Positions 10,927-24,000 of a DNA stretch of 64,000 bases are shown one piece after another; position 1 is the first letter of the stretch, and each line of letters opens with the position of its first letter. The stretch lies in contig JAGTWJ010000007.1 in the NCBI GenBank assembly GCA_020064725.1, forward strand, positions 2,356,001 to 2,420,000, written 5' to 3'. The notes under the pieces were generated by a model. That model was not told the DNA's origin, did no database searches, and worked only from the letters and a program-made list of their open reading frames with translations. Source of the stretch: Drechslerella dactyloides (taxonomy: Eukaryota; Ascomycota; Orbiliomycetes; Orbiliales; Orbiliaceae). Made by a program: the position numbers and the translations under genes.

Positions 10927-11623
10927 GCGCTGGCCATACAAGCCACTTCCGCTTACCTAAGTATACATGTACTTCGAGTAGACCAATATCGAGTACTCGA
11001 GTGATTCGAATCTATCGACTGCCATCAGGCGGATGCTTCAACAAAGGTTCTTACCTAGGTACTTAGTAGGTCGCCGTAGATACGAGCATAAAGTGCGTTG
11101 TGTTTGTCATCTGCACGAACGAATTGCCCGTTTGAGCGATCCCGCGCCGGCTTCGAAAAACAGCCGAACCTTCAAATTCTGAAGGACGAACTCATCACGA
11201 ATGTCACTTCGCCCCGCTTGAGCGCTGTTTCCGGACCTGTCCTACACTAATGCAATCTTCTCCACGGCTTGCTTCACGATAAAGTAACAGGGACCGGACA
11301 TAAGGAAAGTCTTAATTGTCAAGGCAGCACTGGGTCTTGTGTCCCGTCCACTTGTGGCGCAAACTCGTTCCCACCGTTGATTCGCGGCCCGACCTGTCAC
11401 CACCATCACCATTCCTTCTTCCCGCCTTCTCTCGCTCCTCGGACGTCGCCACCGTCTGCACTCAAATGTGGCTAACTCGCGGTATCTACAAGCCTTCTCC
11501 AGTCGAACCGGATTGCTCCAGATCACTGGAGTCGTCCAGAAAGCCGGGCTGCTAGCAGTCGTTGGTGGTCCTCAATCGCGCGCGCGAGCTTCGAGGCTCT
11601 TTCCAGATTCCGCACGTCGTCTG
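10927..11623. other. Intergenic: phosphatase 3' flank and promoter/5' UTR of the TRF4-type gene
   Basis: Two genes on the same strand flank this stretch. It contains a TTACCTAGGTACTTAGTAGGT motif near 11052. A CT-rich segment at 11395-11465 probably belongs to the promoter or leader of the next gene. The downstream frame stays open up to a GTG at 11468, but no ATG precedes 11624 in that frame. Confidence 0.45.
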
Positions 11624-14600
11624 ATGGAAAACAACCAATCGCCACCATTCTATCACTCCTACGGCGCGCCTTCCCCTCGTCCTTCCAACCTCTCACTGTC
11701 CACGGATCCCCACTACCCCCAGCAACCGAGTCATCTCTCGCCCGTGCGACACCAACAATCTCATCCCTCACTGCCGCTGCTGACGGACACTGCTGCCACG
11801 CTTCTCGCGATACAACCCTTGGCTTCAGGCTATGCCTTCCCTCTGCCGCAAATTATTCCATCTCAACTCACTGCGGCTCTGTATCAACATCAGTCTCTCG
11901 TCGCGCCACCCCAGGCTCCCCAGGCTCCCCAAGCCCTTGCCATTACCCATTGGAACGCTCCATCCCGCCAAGGGGGCATCTCGTCTCCCTCGCAGTCTCG
12001 CAATAGGCCCGGCAACGGCAACAGCCCCTTTACTGCGATAACTCCTGCTGCCGCCAGCTCTCTACCGCTGAAGCCTAAGAAACCTAAAACCGCAGCACGG
12101 CTTGCCCGTGAGATGGCCAGGAAGTTGAAGCACAGGGAAAGAAGACGAATAGGAAGACGAGAGCGTAAAACAACTTCGAGAAAGGAAGGCGACGGCGAAG
12201 AAATCGCGGCTCTTGGTAGCGATAACGCATATCACTCTGACGGAGAAATCGGTGGGAGCGATAGTGGCGAGATGGATACCGGATCGCCAATGGCTACCGG
12301 TATGGATCCATTTGGGGAGCATAAGAAGCACACGTCTGGTACAGACGGAGAAGACAGCTCTACGCCAATGTCATCAACGGCATCTGCCGTAGGGGGGAAT
12401 GCTCCTGATGGCCACCCCTCTATCCAGTTCGACAGATCAGAAATGGACGAGACAAATGCTTCTATCTTAGTGCGCCAATCGCGCACGCATTCTGAAGCCG
12501 AAGGTGCAGGATTGCCTTCGGGCGTTTTAGGGACCTCGAATCTGAATGGCGAGATGAACTCTCAACCCGACAGTGAACCACAGCATAGCTCGCCATCTGG
12601 CTTGCGCTTCCAACCCCCCACTGGCCCACGACTTTTGGAGAGCTATTCATTTGGCGGGAGGGACAGAGGAAATGGCAGACGGCGCCAAGATGAAACCGAC
12701 TTCAGGTTCGAGATCGACAGCCGTGGACTACGGTTCCCTCAAACAGAGTCAGGTTTCCGCGAGAGAAGATATCAACGTGACGGGAACAGGCGCCCGGGTG
12801 ATAGGAGAGGATTCCATGCTGATGCACCTTACCGGCTTAATGATCGTGATCGTGACCATGGAGACTTTCGAGGACCCCGGATTCCTGCCCCAGCTCACGA
12901 CCGCCCAATACTGCATTTGAGAAGGTCTGCTACACCAGAGCAGTTTCCCGCTATGGTTGCCGCAAAACGGCAGAGGATGGACGAGGAGGGAGAGGCTGAG
13001 ATGGACATCGATAGCCCCAACGGCTCCGGTCCTACTGACAATGCCGTTGATTTCCCAGAATTGATGCCTGAAGATACCGTCAATAGTGCATCGTCTGTGG
13101 CTCAAGAGATATTTGGACAAAAGCTTGTGACCTCGAACGATGCCGATGCTGCCGCTGCACTCCCACTCGAGACTACTGATGAAAAAAGTACTCCAGGCAA
13201 AAAACTTGATGTGATCTCGATGATTCGAGAAGCGAAGAAGGCATTGCTCGGTAGTAAGAAGGATCACTCGTCTGCGAGTGGGGATTTTATCTCTTTATCA
13301 GGTCTCGAAGATGATGCAGGGGGAAAAAATGGAGCCGTCTCGGCGCAGCACGTACCTGCAGGTCTTGCTTTCAGCCATCGAGACTTCCTCCATAGCCAAA
13401 ATTCCCTCGCTAAACCTCCCACTATAGATACAGGTATCGCTCCAGGAACATCCTCTATCCATCAACCTCTTCCTCCACCTCCAGGACTCGGTGAAAGCAC
13501 ACGGAAGAAACGATCATATAGTGAAATGGATCCGACTCCGCAAATCAAAGCCAAGTCCCCTTGGGTTCACCCCGACGCGATTCTAGATCATTCTATCAGC
13601 CTCTATGGATCCGTGTGGTGAGTTACTGCTCCTAGTGCCACCCCTCGAAGTACATGGCTAATTAAGAGCGACCTAGGCTGCACAAGGAAATCATTGACTT
13701 CTATGATTACATCAAACCACAAGCTTATGAGCACGCCGTGCGTCATGATTTAGTGCGACGCCTGAGAAAACTTGTTCAGAACACCTGGCCAGATGCTGAT
13801 ATCCAGGCCTTTGGTTCGTTCGCCGCGGAAATTTATCTGCCGACTTCAGATATGGACATTGTAGTGATTTCCAGACAATTCTTTCAAACTTCGAGGCCCA
13901 AGTACGACACTGTCGGCAACATTCGAAAGCTGACTAGAGTCCTACGGGATTCGGATGTTCCTCAGCCAAACAGTGTGGTGCCCATCGTCGGGGCGAAAGT
14001 TCCCATCATCAAATACAAGGATAGGCTTACAGGCTTGAGTGTCGACATCTCGTTTGAGAATTCCAGCGGCTTGATTGCGAATCAGACATTCAAGCAATGG
14101 AAAGAAGTCTATCCTGAGATGCCGAAGCTAGCATTATTGCTCAAGCATTTTCTGGCGGTGCGGAAGATAAACGAGCCATTCAACGGCGGGTTGGGCTCAT
14201 TCTCTCTCATCTGTATGATCGTGAGTTTGCTCCAACTGATGCCAGAGGCATCTTCTGGCAACTGGCATGAAGAAGAAAATACTTCCTTGGGATGGCTTTT
14301 GATGGAGTTTCTGGAGCTTTATGGGACAAAGTTCAACTTTGTCACCACTGGAATCACCGTCAAGAACCCAGGTTACTTCAGAAAGGCAGAGAGAAAGGAT
14401 CTTTTCAATCCTAACAAGACGGGCCTTCTAGTCATTGAAGACCCAAATAACTCCAAGAACAATATTTCGAAAGCATCTTACAGGATCAAGGACATACTGA
14501 AATCCTTCTCTGATGTTTATTATGACCTCAACGAAAGGCTGAACGAGCTTCACAGTATGCCCCTCGCGCAGAGAAAAGGCAAGAGTGTACTCGTGCCCAT

Positions 14601-15033
14601 GGTCGGCGGCTATGACTATACGCCCATCGAAGAGCAACGGAGAGTCATGCAACGTGTTTTCTTGCAGAATAGCATCGGGACATCCGAGGAGCTGAAGAGA
14701 TTGAGCGGACAAGACCTCGAGGATGCCGTGGCAAGCTACAATATCCATTTGGGTGCTGAAATGGCCTTTAGCCCCAATATCTCATTCTCACAAAGTCGCG
14801 GGATAGATCATATACCGGGACGAGGCTGGAATCCTGGTAATGAGCCTAGATCGAGAGCAATCAAGGAGCAGAAAAAGCTTAGGCGGGCTGAAAAGGTTAA
14901 GAACCGCATAGACGAGATTGGCACCTCAACCGGGCTCGATTCCGCATCTGTAGCAGGCCCCTCGACGGATGGTGCCAAGAAAAAAGAGAGGAAGAAGAAA
15001 CCGAGATGGAAGGGTAAGAAGAACATTGACTAA
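11624..15033 (+). CDS. Trf4/Pap2-type non-canonical poly(A) polymerase
   Basis: Exons 11624-13617 and 13677-15033 join across a 59-nt intron (branch GCTAATTAA) to give 1116 residues. The start is the first ATG (MENNQSPP). Residues 1-660 are low-complexity, with Lys/Arg-rich and acidic stretches. The catalytic part begins near 665: nucleotidyltransferase motif GSFAAEIYLPTSDMDIVV with GS at 711-712 and metal-binding Asp723 and Asp725, followed by a PAP/25A-associated domain (SLICMIVSLLQL...WLLMEFLELYG). The tail is highly basic. Trf4/5 and Cid14 proteins add short oligo(A) tails to nuclear RNAs in the TRAMP complex, targeting them to the exosome. The N-terminal extension is longer than in yeast Trf4, as is common in filamentous fungi. 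The next gene converges from the other strand. Confidence 0.92.
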
Positions 15034-15344
15034 GTGTCACCTCTCCTCTCTCCACCATTTTTTTTTTCTCTTTTTTATCTTCCTTTTTCTTTTATGATCC
15101 ACATAATCTAACCGGGTCATTGATCATATTACTGCATTCCCAATATCCCATCATTGCAAACCTTTCCCAATTGTCCACTATTAGGGACTCATGTCGAGCC
15201 CACGAATCCTTTTTTCGGGTGTTTCAGGACTTTCAATATTTGATGGCGCTACGTCTCGAACAAAAGTAAATAGATCTTGTGCTCCTATTCCCCTACATGC
15301 ATTCTGTGCTGGCTTACGGGCTACACAGAAATATACATAGTTTA
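15034..15344. other. Convergent 3' region
   Basis: This short interval lies between two converging genes. It is T-rich at 15055-15095, consistent with 3' untranslated sequence. No gene is seen. Confidence 0.5.
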
Positions 15345-16688
15345 TTACGCTCCTCTGCTGTAATCAAAAGTTGATAGCTGAACAGGGTAGTACTCCACAA
15401 TTTCATCCTCTTCCGTGAATCCGTCGTTTGTCACTCCTGCAGTTTTATAGACTCCAGGGAAGACTGTCATTGCTTCGAAAATTTCGTGGCGAGACCGGTC
15501 TCGCAAAGTATGCAGGTTCTGACAAGCGTCGGTGGTGGCGTCATAATCAAACTCTGGCTGCCGATTTATACACCGTGATATCTGAGCACAATCTTCGCTC
15601 CGGAAGACAAACCCTACGAAGTAGGGCAGCTTCCGGAACTCGATCGACAGACGCAGAGCACGACCCACAATTCGTTTCAAGCGGTGCAGTTGCATGTCCT
15701 TTTTGCTCTCGACCCACAATGTGCGAGTGTCGTTCCATAGATCACCCGCTATTGTTTCAACTCTGGAGTCCATCTTGGATGAGAGGATTGGAGCTGGGAG
15801 GAGATCGAGAAGATATTCAAAGGTCAAGGCTCGCCAGCGAGCAGAGCGGGTGTCGGCTTGACCAAGTCTTCCATGGATGGTAGAAAACGCGTCCGAGACG
15901 TCATCATCGAACAGAAATAGCGACTCGGGTTCGAAAATCCTCTGCAAAAGCACACACGAGATATATCTCTGGGCCATTGCGCGGAGTAACTTTTTATTTC
16001 TCCCTTGCTTGAAATGCGGTCGCCACCGCTCCCGATCGATATCCATTGCGTCTTTGACCAAAGAGGGTACTCGAGAAGGAAGATGGTTGTGCATTTTGCG
16101 TAGGAATCGGCGGACATAGCCCTCCACATCGTGGTCCAGACGACGGAGTTCCTTGCTGAAGTAAGCATCCTCACTGACGTCTGATCCGAGAGTATAACCG
16201 GAGCTAGCTTCTTCGAGGCGGTCGATAAGTTGGCTGATCTCATCTTCCTGGACAGCACACTGCTGCTGCAGCTTGAATATATCTTGCCTGGCAGCTGCGA
16301 GCTCCAACTTGGCGGACTCTGGTCTGTAGACTTTGGTCGAGGAAGTTCTGCGCACGGGACTGCCCTCCAACTCTATAGCTTCATCGAAGATACGTGCGAA
16401 TGCAGCTATGCGTTCTTGCTTTGCCTTGAAAGCGATGTCGGCAGGAGTTGGCGGTACGTCTATGATACGTAGGGCCGGGGAAGGCGGCGGACGTCGCGAT
16501 TGGTAGCCTTCGCTATCGCTTTCAACTTGGATGAAATCGTCTAGGTTCGTTGGGAGCTCATCTAGTGTCGGAGTATCCTTTAAAGAGGCAAGATGTCCAT
16601 TCTTTTTGGCAGCCCGGCGTCTGTTCCTTTTGCGAGGGCGGGTTTTGTTCGCACGAGCTGCTTCGGATCTCTCTGGAGACGTAAACAT
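15345..16688 (-). CDS. Unrecognised protein with basic N-terminus and coiled-coil segment
   Basis: A single-exon frame of 447 residues with a clear ATG (MFTSPERSEA) and no recognised family. The N-terminus has a dense basic cluster (KTRPRKRNRRRAAKKN, residues 15-30) that could act as a nuclear localisation signal. A Pro-rich linker and a helical, probably coiled-coil, segment follow at about 110-165 (KLELAAARQDIFKLQQQ and onward). The C-terminal half (170-440) has the aromatic and Leu pattern of a folded helical domain (RAMAQRYISCVLLQRIFEPES, LTFEYLLDLLPAP). The length, composition and lack of stops make it a real gene. No function is claimed. It converges with the Trf4-type gene. Confidence 0.75.
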   Translation of the reverse strand: MFTSPERSEAARANKTRPRKRNRRRAAKKNGHLASLKDTPTLDELPTNLDDFIQVESDSEGYQSRRPPPSPALRIIDVPPTPADIAFKAKQERIAAFARIFDEAIELEGSPVRRTSSTKVYRPESAKLELAAARQDIFKLQQQCAVQEDEISQLIDRLEEASSGYTLGSDVSEDAYFSKELRRLDHDVEGYVRRFLRKMHNHLPSRVPSLVKDAMDIDRERWRPHFKQGRNKKLLRAMAQRYISCVLLQRIFEPESLFLFDDDVSDAFSTIHGRLGQADTRSARWRALTFEYLLDLLPAPILSSKMDSRVETIAGDLWNDTRTLWVESKKDMQLHRLKRIVGRALRLSIEFRKLPYFVGFVFRSEDCAQISRCINRQPEFDYDATTDACQNLHTLRDRSRHEIFEAMTVFPGVYKTAGVTNDGFTEEDEIVEYYPVQLSTFDYSRGA

Positions 16689-19600
16689 AGCTTTGGGCGG
16701 TCTCCCTTAGGCCTTATCTTGATATTAGGCTTTTGAGGATCTATTATATGTTCGAACTTCTCTAGATATTCATCAATTATGCAGCGGCAATTTACCTCCT
16801 TGATAGCAAGTCGAGCTTTCCCCGAATCTGATCTGGAGCTGCCGTTGGCGGACGCGGACGCGTGCGTGGGTCACAGTAGGTTTAGTAAGTAGTATTCGAG
16901 CCTCGACTATGGAAATCCGAGATATATTGATAGGTGATGTCCAAGGCGAATCTTGAAAAGTGGCGTTAGACAGCACCTGTGCCAACTTCCATCTGCAACA
17001 GCTTTGAAGTTATACGATACTGATATCAGGATTCAGTTGAAGCCTCTAGAAAATGGCTGCTGAGCTAACGTTCATGTCGATATACTGATCCTCACACAGC
17101 TTAGCTTCGTGGACCGGAGGAGACTTGTGAAGGTAGGTACTAGGTTTTTGGTTGCGAGACAAGGTCGGTACTCAAGCAGACTATCGATTGCGACCTCGAT
17201 CACAAGAATGGTCTCGGGGACGATGCGGAGAGCTTGGCTGCGGTACCATGTTGAGCCGAGTATGGCTATCTGGCTTGTGTGACAACCAACATGCATGCAA
17301 CATATTTGGTAACGATGCCGGAATTTCGCGTTTGGTCCACCAATCCACTAACACAGGTTTCCACCCTGGGCCTAGATGAGTGTGCATTTGTTTGCTTTAT
17401 CGTACCACTCCGTATAGCATGGGCCGTCAACGTTGGTCGATAGCACAGTTCCACTATAAGATTAACTGCTCGCGAAGCAATGCAGCTTTCCGGATCCCGC
17501 CCCTATCCTGATAATAAAGCTGTTTAATATGGTGTTCATCTGAGATCGGGGAGCTGCTCCAACGAGTACGCGAGTACTTACTCAAGTTGAGGACCGAAAT
17601 CCTCGACAAGTGCAAGCAAGCACCCATAGCTGATCTGATAACGCACTATTTATCGACCCTAAGCGTACTTCTTAGAAAAATATTCACATCTTAATACATG
17701 CACAATGAGGCATTCTAAGAAAGATTAGAAATCAGATATCATGTTATTTTTCAAGTGGCAAATCCAACATCTTTCAGATAGCACAAATCGACTGAAGAAA
17801 CAGCCGAACTCTCAGGAGATTGAGAAACCTTTTGAATATGGTCGCACAAGGCCATATATAATCGCTTATAATCACCTAAATGCTGTTGAGAAAGCGGGAT
17901 ATGGCAACAGGGAAGGCATATGCGCATGGTCAGTTTCGGGTAGGTCGCCTTGTGGATTTGTCCCTGGCTAACGTGACTTCTCGTGACTGTAGCCAAAATA
18001 TCCGCGCTTGACCGACAGTGTTATCACGATTTCATGGTAATCGATTGTAGTGGAGTGATCTGTATGTCGATTCAAACGCCTCAGCCATCATTAAAACCTA
18101 CTTTAGTAACCCTTATATATCGAGGATCCTACACCCTATAGTGACGAAGTTTAGCCTCAGGCTACATTCCGTGGGACCACCGCAGTACTAGCGGCGTAGG
18201 CGGGTCCACTTCAACAGGAACGCGCAGCACAGATTATAGTATATGCTCGAAGACTTCAATCAACCGATCTCTCCCTACCTGCATGTGGGGCTTAGTGTTC
18301 CGTCTTTGTCAAGAAGGCGTTCGAAAGCTATCAATATCTCCTCATGAATATTGGCTTTTTTGGGTTAGATCAACTTAGGCTGGATATATATATGTAACCC
18401 TCATGGACGAAAACCTGTGGCTGACTGGTTTCGCGAGACGACGATATCTTGACGTTGGTGGAATTAATTACGGTTTGTTGATTGTATTCGTCATATAAAA
18501 TTCCTATCAACATGCAATATGCTAGTATGATACCTTGACTATGAAATTATACCTGCTAAGTCGATGTCTCAGCCAAGTAGACAATCAAGGAGTCTTTCCC
18601 GACTCCGCTATATCTTTCTAGGACTATTACGAAGAGTCCGCGCCGAAGCACACGGTATTGAAGTCCTCCAGCCAATCGAAGCGTAAGTCGATCGGGCGTG
18701 CTCTGCACCTTGCTTAAGCTCACTAACACTAGATTCAATGTAACGTTGGTCCACCATCGCTCGAGGTGGTAGAAAGCACGGTCTAGAGAGTCAGATCGAA
18801 TATCTAGTTGCAAAAAGGTCCTACAGTGTCAGGGTCAACGGAGTGTGAGAGAAAGGGTGCATCGGCCGAGTGCCAGGTATATCTGGCCAGATCTGGCCGT
18901 AGATGGGGATGAGGGCCGGCTGGTAACCCAATAGGGTTGGAAATGCTAGGAAATTGCTTTGGAACTATCTCGAAGGGCCGATTCCTGAGGAAAGCATACT
19001 GAGTTGCCAACCTACCACTTGCTCTAGTGGTTCAGACACAAGACCAATTCAGAGGCAAGCCCAATTCAGACCAGAAATATTCTTTGTGTTGATGATCGTG
19101 GTTGGGTGAACGAGTCAACATGACCGTTCGATCAATATAGGTCTCTGATGGAGATACTACCTATTTGTAAACAGGGCATATAAATAATCGATGGGGAAAA
19201 GAAGCTCTTTCGCCCTTCTTTAGGTAATTCCAGCACTTGACACCCGGAAATTCCCAAACCCAATATACTTCGGAGCAAAGGATACCTTACGGAAGCGACT
19301 TTACCTCGAACACCGATACACGACCATAAGTAATCCCTATCGATGATCCAGCTGAGCCTGATAAAGCTTTGTAGAGTTGAGAGGGTGATATAGAAAGGTA
19401 TACGGAAGCTGACTTTTTCGGGTGGCCGCTGCGATGGCATCAAATTGCACGCGTATTGTAATGAAAAGAAGCACACGGTATATGTGATTCAATATCATAT
19501 GCCGCGACTGTCCTGGCAAGCAAGTGAAGGGTCAGAGGCAACCTCTACGGAAGCGATTTCTACACCATCGAGTTCAAACAAGTGATGGAGACCGGAGGTG

Positions 19601-20149
19601 GGGGATATATATTTGGGAGGAGAAGATGCCTTAAGTAAGTAGGTAGCGGATGTCTCGAGATCGATCTCGATACGCCTGGTAACACGAAAGATACAGAAAT
19701 CGCCCTGTGGACCCCCAGGGCTGTAGTCACAGAAGCAAACATATTTCAAGCATAGAAACTCCCTTAAATTTACTCTTAAACCGGCTCTACCAGAATATAG
19801 TCGAGTCTTTCAGGACCAGACTTAAGAGTACTTACTTAGGTAGATAATTTGAGACAGGATACTCGTCACTTTGCGGTGTTGCGGGGTGTTGCAGAAATTC
19901 GGTTCAGCCGATCACGTGGCATTCGGCTTGTGTTCGGCGGCGTCTGCCACCTGTTTGGGGCGAAGATGCCAATGCAGCGGTGAGGCTATTCTAATCAGCA
20001 GCAACCACCGTCGCTTCATCACCACAGCTCAGCCAAATCTCCGACCCATCCAGGCAAACACTCTCGCATCTCCAGCCACGCCATCGCCCGCCCTTCTTTC
20101 GAACTCCCAAAGCGCAGTCACTCTTGTTCCATCTCCAACAACAGGCCGG
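16689..20149. other. Gene-poor interval, 3.5 kb
   Basis: Only short frames (under about 115 codons) occur on either strand, none with recognisable motifs or convincing splice-joined continuations. Base composition is ordinary and not RIP-like. Motifs of the CTTAAGTAAGTAGGTAG type occur near 19632 and 19824. The proximal parts presumably hold the promoter of the 447-residue protein and, at 19990-20149, the CT/CA-rich promoter or leader of UBC6. Confidence 0.5.
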
Positions 20150-21063
20150 ATGGCATCCAAAACTGCCTACAAACGGGTGGGATTCACCCCCTGGCCTTGC
20201 TGCCAATCATACCTTGCGGTTTAGTAACTAACACGGACGGTCGCAGCTCACCAAAGAGTACAAGCACATACAATCGGAGCCACCCCCGTACATCACCGCT
20301 CATCCGCTGGAAAGCAACATTCTAGAGTACGCCCGTCCCCGAATGTGTCCGTTGGCTCGCTGCTTTGACATCATTTCTAACAGTCCTCGCTCCCAGATGG
20401 GTCTACCTGATTGATGGCCCGCCAGATACACCATATGCTGGCGGCCAGTACTGGGGGACGCTCGTATTTCCGCCTGACTATCCGTTCAAGCCCCCCGCGA
20501 TCCGCATGATGACGCCATCCGGTCGCTTCCAGACGTCAACGAGACTCTGTCTCTCGATATCAGACTTCCATCCCAAGTCTTTCAACCCGGCCTGGGAAGT
20601 CTCTACCATCCTGACAGGCCTACTCTCGTTCATGACTTCGGAGGAAATGACCACAGGTTCGATATCTGCTTCAGCTGCCCAGCGTAAGCAACTGGCTGCT
20701 ATGTCGCGATGGTGGAACTCCACAGGTGGGGGAACGAGCGCCGGAGGTGGTGGCAAGATTGGGTTCGGCGACGGAGGCGCACGTTTCCGGACCGACTGGC
20801 CGGAAGTCGATAGAGAGAACTGGCAGTGGATGAAAGACAGTCGGATAAACCCTCAAAACGGACGCGTCATGACCGCCGCATCATCCGGTTCTTTGAGAAA
20901 GGAAGGCACCGAGGCAGATGGCCAACCAGTAGCCGAACGGGTTGTCGTTGAAAGAGCTAGCCAGAGCTGGTTCAGCAGAAACAAGCTGATGATAGCAACC
21001 GCGGTCATCGTAGCTTGGGTTGCCATTGGAAGAGTCTTCCAGCACGACGTTACTGCTACATAA
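20150..21063 (+). CDS. UBC6: ER-anchored ubiquitin-conjugating enzyme E2 (Ubc6 family)
   Basis: Exons 20150-20176, 20247-20326 and 20397-21063 give 257 residues. Intron 1 has a CTAAC branch site and intron 2 ends in TTCTAACAG...CCCAG. The UBC fold spans about 5-165, with the catalytic Cys at residue 87 in RLCLSISDFHP, the same number as in yeast Ubc6. The family's TPSGRF replaces the usual HPN motif. After a Ser/Gly-rich linker, a C-terminal hydrophobic segment (LMIATAVIVAWVAIG, about residues 233-247) forms the tail anchor that places the enzyme on the cytosolic face of the ER. Ubc6 works with Doa10 in ER-associated degradation and also ubiquitylates Ser/Thr. Confidence is high from the Cys context, tail anchor and length. 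Confidence 0.95.
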
Positions 21064-24000
21064 TTCAAGTTGATGTTCTATTGCGCATCTCTCTTGAGCC
21101 CGTGCGTATCATGTCAATTTTTTTGGTTCTGCATTTGCGTTAACCCTCAGTGTTTCCATCCAGCACAGAGACTATTGCCCCTCCTTTCCTTTTGTGTCAT
21201 CACTGAATTTTGCCTTTATTTGCTCGGAAGTCTGGCGTCTGCGAAGAGCATGGAACACCCCCCTCGCGTTTATTCCTATATATTTTCTTCCTTGTTTCTG
21301 AATGTAGCATTTGAGAGGATGTTTCTGGGTCTCGTTTCTTATCGGCGATAGCAACGTTTTCTGGAAATAGATTGGGGTCCCCGCCCCAAGCAATCATCAT
21401 TATCCATCGACAGCATTCCTCAGAGAGTCCCACAATCCTCAGGAAAGGAAAGAGACTACGGGCAGCAGTAGTCCCGTTACTCAAAGAATGTTTTAGGCCT
21501 GCACGATGCATAATTCGAGGGAACGGCAGGGATAAGATTACATTGATACTTACGATTAGCCTGCCAACTCGCATGATAACATGTATGTACGTGTACCAAG
21601 TTTTAAATTCACGAAAGTCGCGAGCCACCCGTCACGCGCTTAGACACGCTCTCTTGCACGTCGAAATTCGGATTCGAGGGCCGAAGGAATGTGGACGTTC
21701 CGCGTGCGATAGGGTTCGCGAGATCGTGCGTTTGTGCGTGCGCACAGAATGTCAATGTCCTGCTGTCCTGGCGATTTCCTGGGGATGGTCATTTCTCCCA
21801 AATTCCATAATCGATCGCCGAGTAATTACAAGATGCAGGTTTGTCGATATGACAATCTACTTTTGTGCGATATGGCGGGCCCCGAATGCGTATCTGAACC
21901 TCTCTGTGTACATCAAACGTCCGCATCGATAAGTAAGTCTTAGCCCGCGAACATGACGGCAACTGCCTAGTTACACACGAAGTATGTGCGACTGCGACTG
22001 CGGACGCGTACAGCTTCCATCCACATGTGTACAGAAATTGTTGATGCAGCCAGCTGTTTCGCACATATCGGCCGGTCAGCTGTCCGTCTGTCTGGAAGTT
22101 ATTGTGAGCGGAGCAAAGAAAGGCTGTTCCTGGCCAATCAGCGCGCGGCGGCATTGAATACGATATCCCTGAGCCAAGCTTACGCCCTTGCCATGATCCT
22201 AACCTCATTTCGCAGCTTTTTGTTCCTGCATGACCGAGAAGCTTGTTCCGATCGCGGGCGGAAAAATGGACAAACCGGACCCAGACATACGTCACAGCAA
22301 CAGTAAACCTGTGGACACCAATTCCTGGGGGCATTTGATATTTCGTCTGTGAGTTGTCAAGGGGAGCCCGGGAGGGCAAAGCGATTGCAAATTTCTCTGC
22401 TCAGCTGAGACATTGCTCTCAGACGTGCGGTAGGGCAGTAACGTGCCCAAGCACAACCTTGACTATTCAGAGGGGCTCAATGAAGGATGTCTGTGTGATC
22501 CAGAATGCTTGAATTAGAAGACGATGTTTGCGCGCATCGTCGGAATGGTTCGGTTCTTTCTCTTTAGAAGGACTATTTGCAGGGCAGATGTCCCATTTTA
22601 GACCACAAGAGATAGTAGACAACGAGGACGCAAGTCCAGACATGCGGTTTGGGGCGGTGTGGCCGTCGAAACTTCGACTCTTCCTGAAACTTACCATTTC
22701 GCCTTGAGTTGCTCGTCATGAGAAGGCAGGTTCTCGCAACAGTGCAGCCGAATCTGCCTGACAGGCACAGACTAACATGCATCATGCTGTCGGCGGCTCG
22801 GAAATCCAGGAATGCACAAGTACGAATTCCGGACGGAGGACTGAATCCGGATTTGAGTGGCCATATCGTCCGCGTCCGGGGCGATGTTTGCGCCTGCCGG
22901 GTTTGGAGCCAGGGGCAGGCAGAGTTTTCCAGGAAGCTTTTCTACTTGCGACAGATGGAAATATCATGGGTATCTGGTAGATTGGCTATAACGGATCCCG
23001 AGGCGACGAAGCCATATTCAGGAGCCTCGAAGGACTTGGTGCGAATCGGATCGGTCTGATCGATCAGATCTTCAAGGAACGCTATTTCGATTCGAGAACA
23101 GCCATGCGGGATCGGGACACCGCAGTCTGCGGCATTTATAATATAGATAGCCAACAGGGTGCGTTTCCGATCTCGAGATGCAGACGCGAGTTTAGCTCGC
23201 CATGGCATGCTAAGATATGCAAAATTTGCATCCCCAATCCGTTCCGGGGTTTGACCGCGGCTAGAATATGCGCATAGACCGTGTCCCTCTACAGATTTGA
23301 CAGACGTCGGAGAGAACGAACGGCGAATACACAGATTGAGCGTTGTTCTCAAGAGACCTAGATGCTGGGAATTCGCCGGTAATCTCCTGCCGGTTGCCTC
23401 AAGGTGTGTCAGAAGAACGTCTTACCGTGGTTACAACGCGTAAGGGCCTGTAGCAAATTGACACGCACAGGGTAGTCAATATGCAAAGATGATTTTCTTG
23501 GAGTGGGATGTCGTGATTATCAGTTGTACGGAGTAGTCAGAGACGCTGACGTCGGACTATCAGCTCGGTTCGAGATCTGGTTGAAATGGGTCAGGGCCAA
23601 GTTGTGTAGCCGGACGAATCATTCATCGAGCACGCAAATTTGAGTCTGCCGTCCGTATTTTGTCTGCTATTTCAGCCGGTCATTCGTGTCGTCACTAGTT
23701 GCCCGTCACTTTTTGTCTTTTGTTTTTTCTGCTTTGATGCAACTGCCCCGAACGTCCCCCCCTGGTTTCATCTTGATAGGCCAAGGAGCCTTAGAGAAAG
23801 TTGGGAGACCTGACAGGGCGTTGGAAAGGAGCGGTTACAGCAATTACATACTTTAGGGTTGCACAACAGACAAGATGATAATCATGTTGTGTCTACACAA
23901 AAGTTAATGCAGATTACTGAGCTTGTCTCTCGCGTGGGGAGCATACGTTCCTGATGCTGACCACGATGGTCGTCCACGCAGCTCTAAGAATGGGCGCGGG

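Noticed and set aside
11468..11623. Upstream extension of the Trf4-type frame to a GTG codon
   Set aside because: A GTG start is unlikely in a fungal nuclear gene. The first ATG in frame is at 11624, followed by typical low-complexity sequence.
21372..23352. Short frames (116-196 codons) in the 4.9-kb interval
   Set aside because: No recognisable motif, no plausible intron joins and mixed composition. Considered as decayed gene pieces but nothing supports a family.
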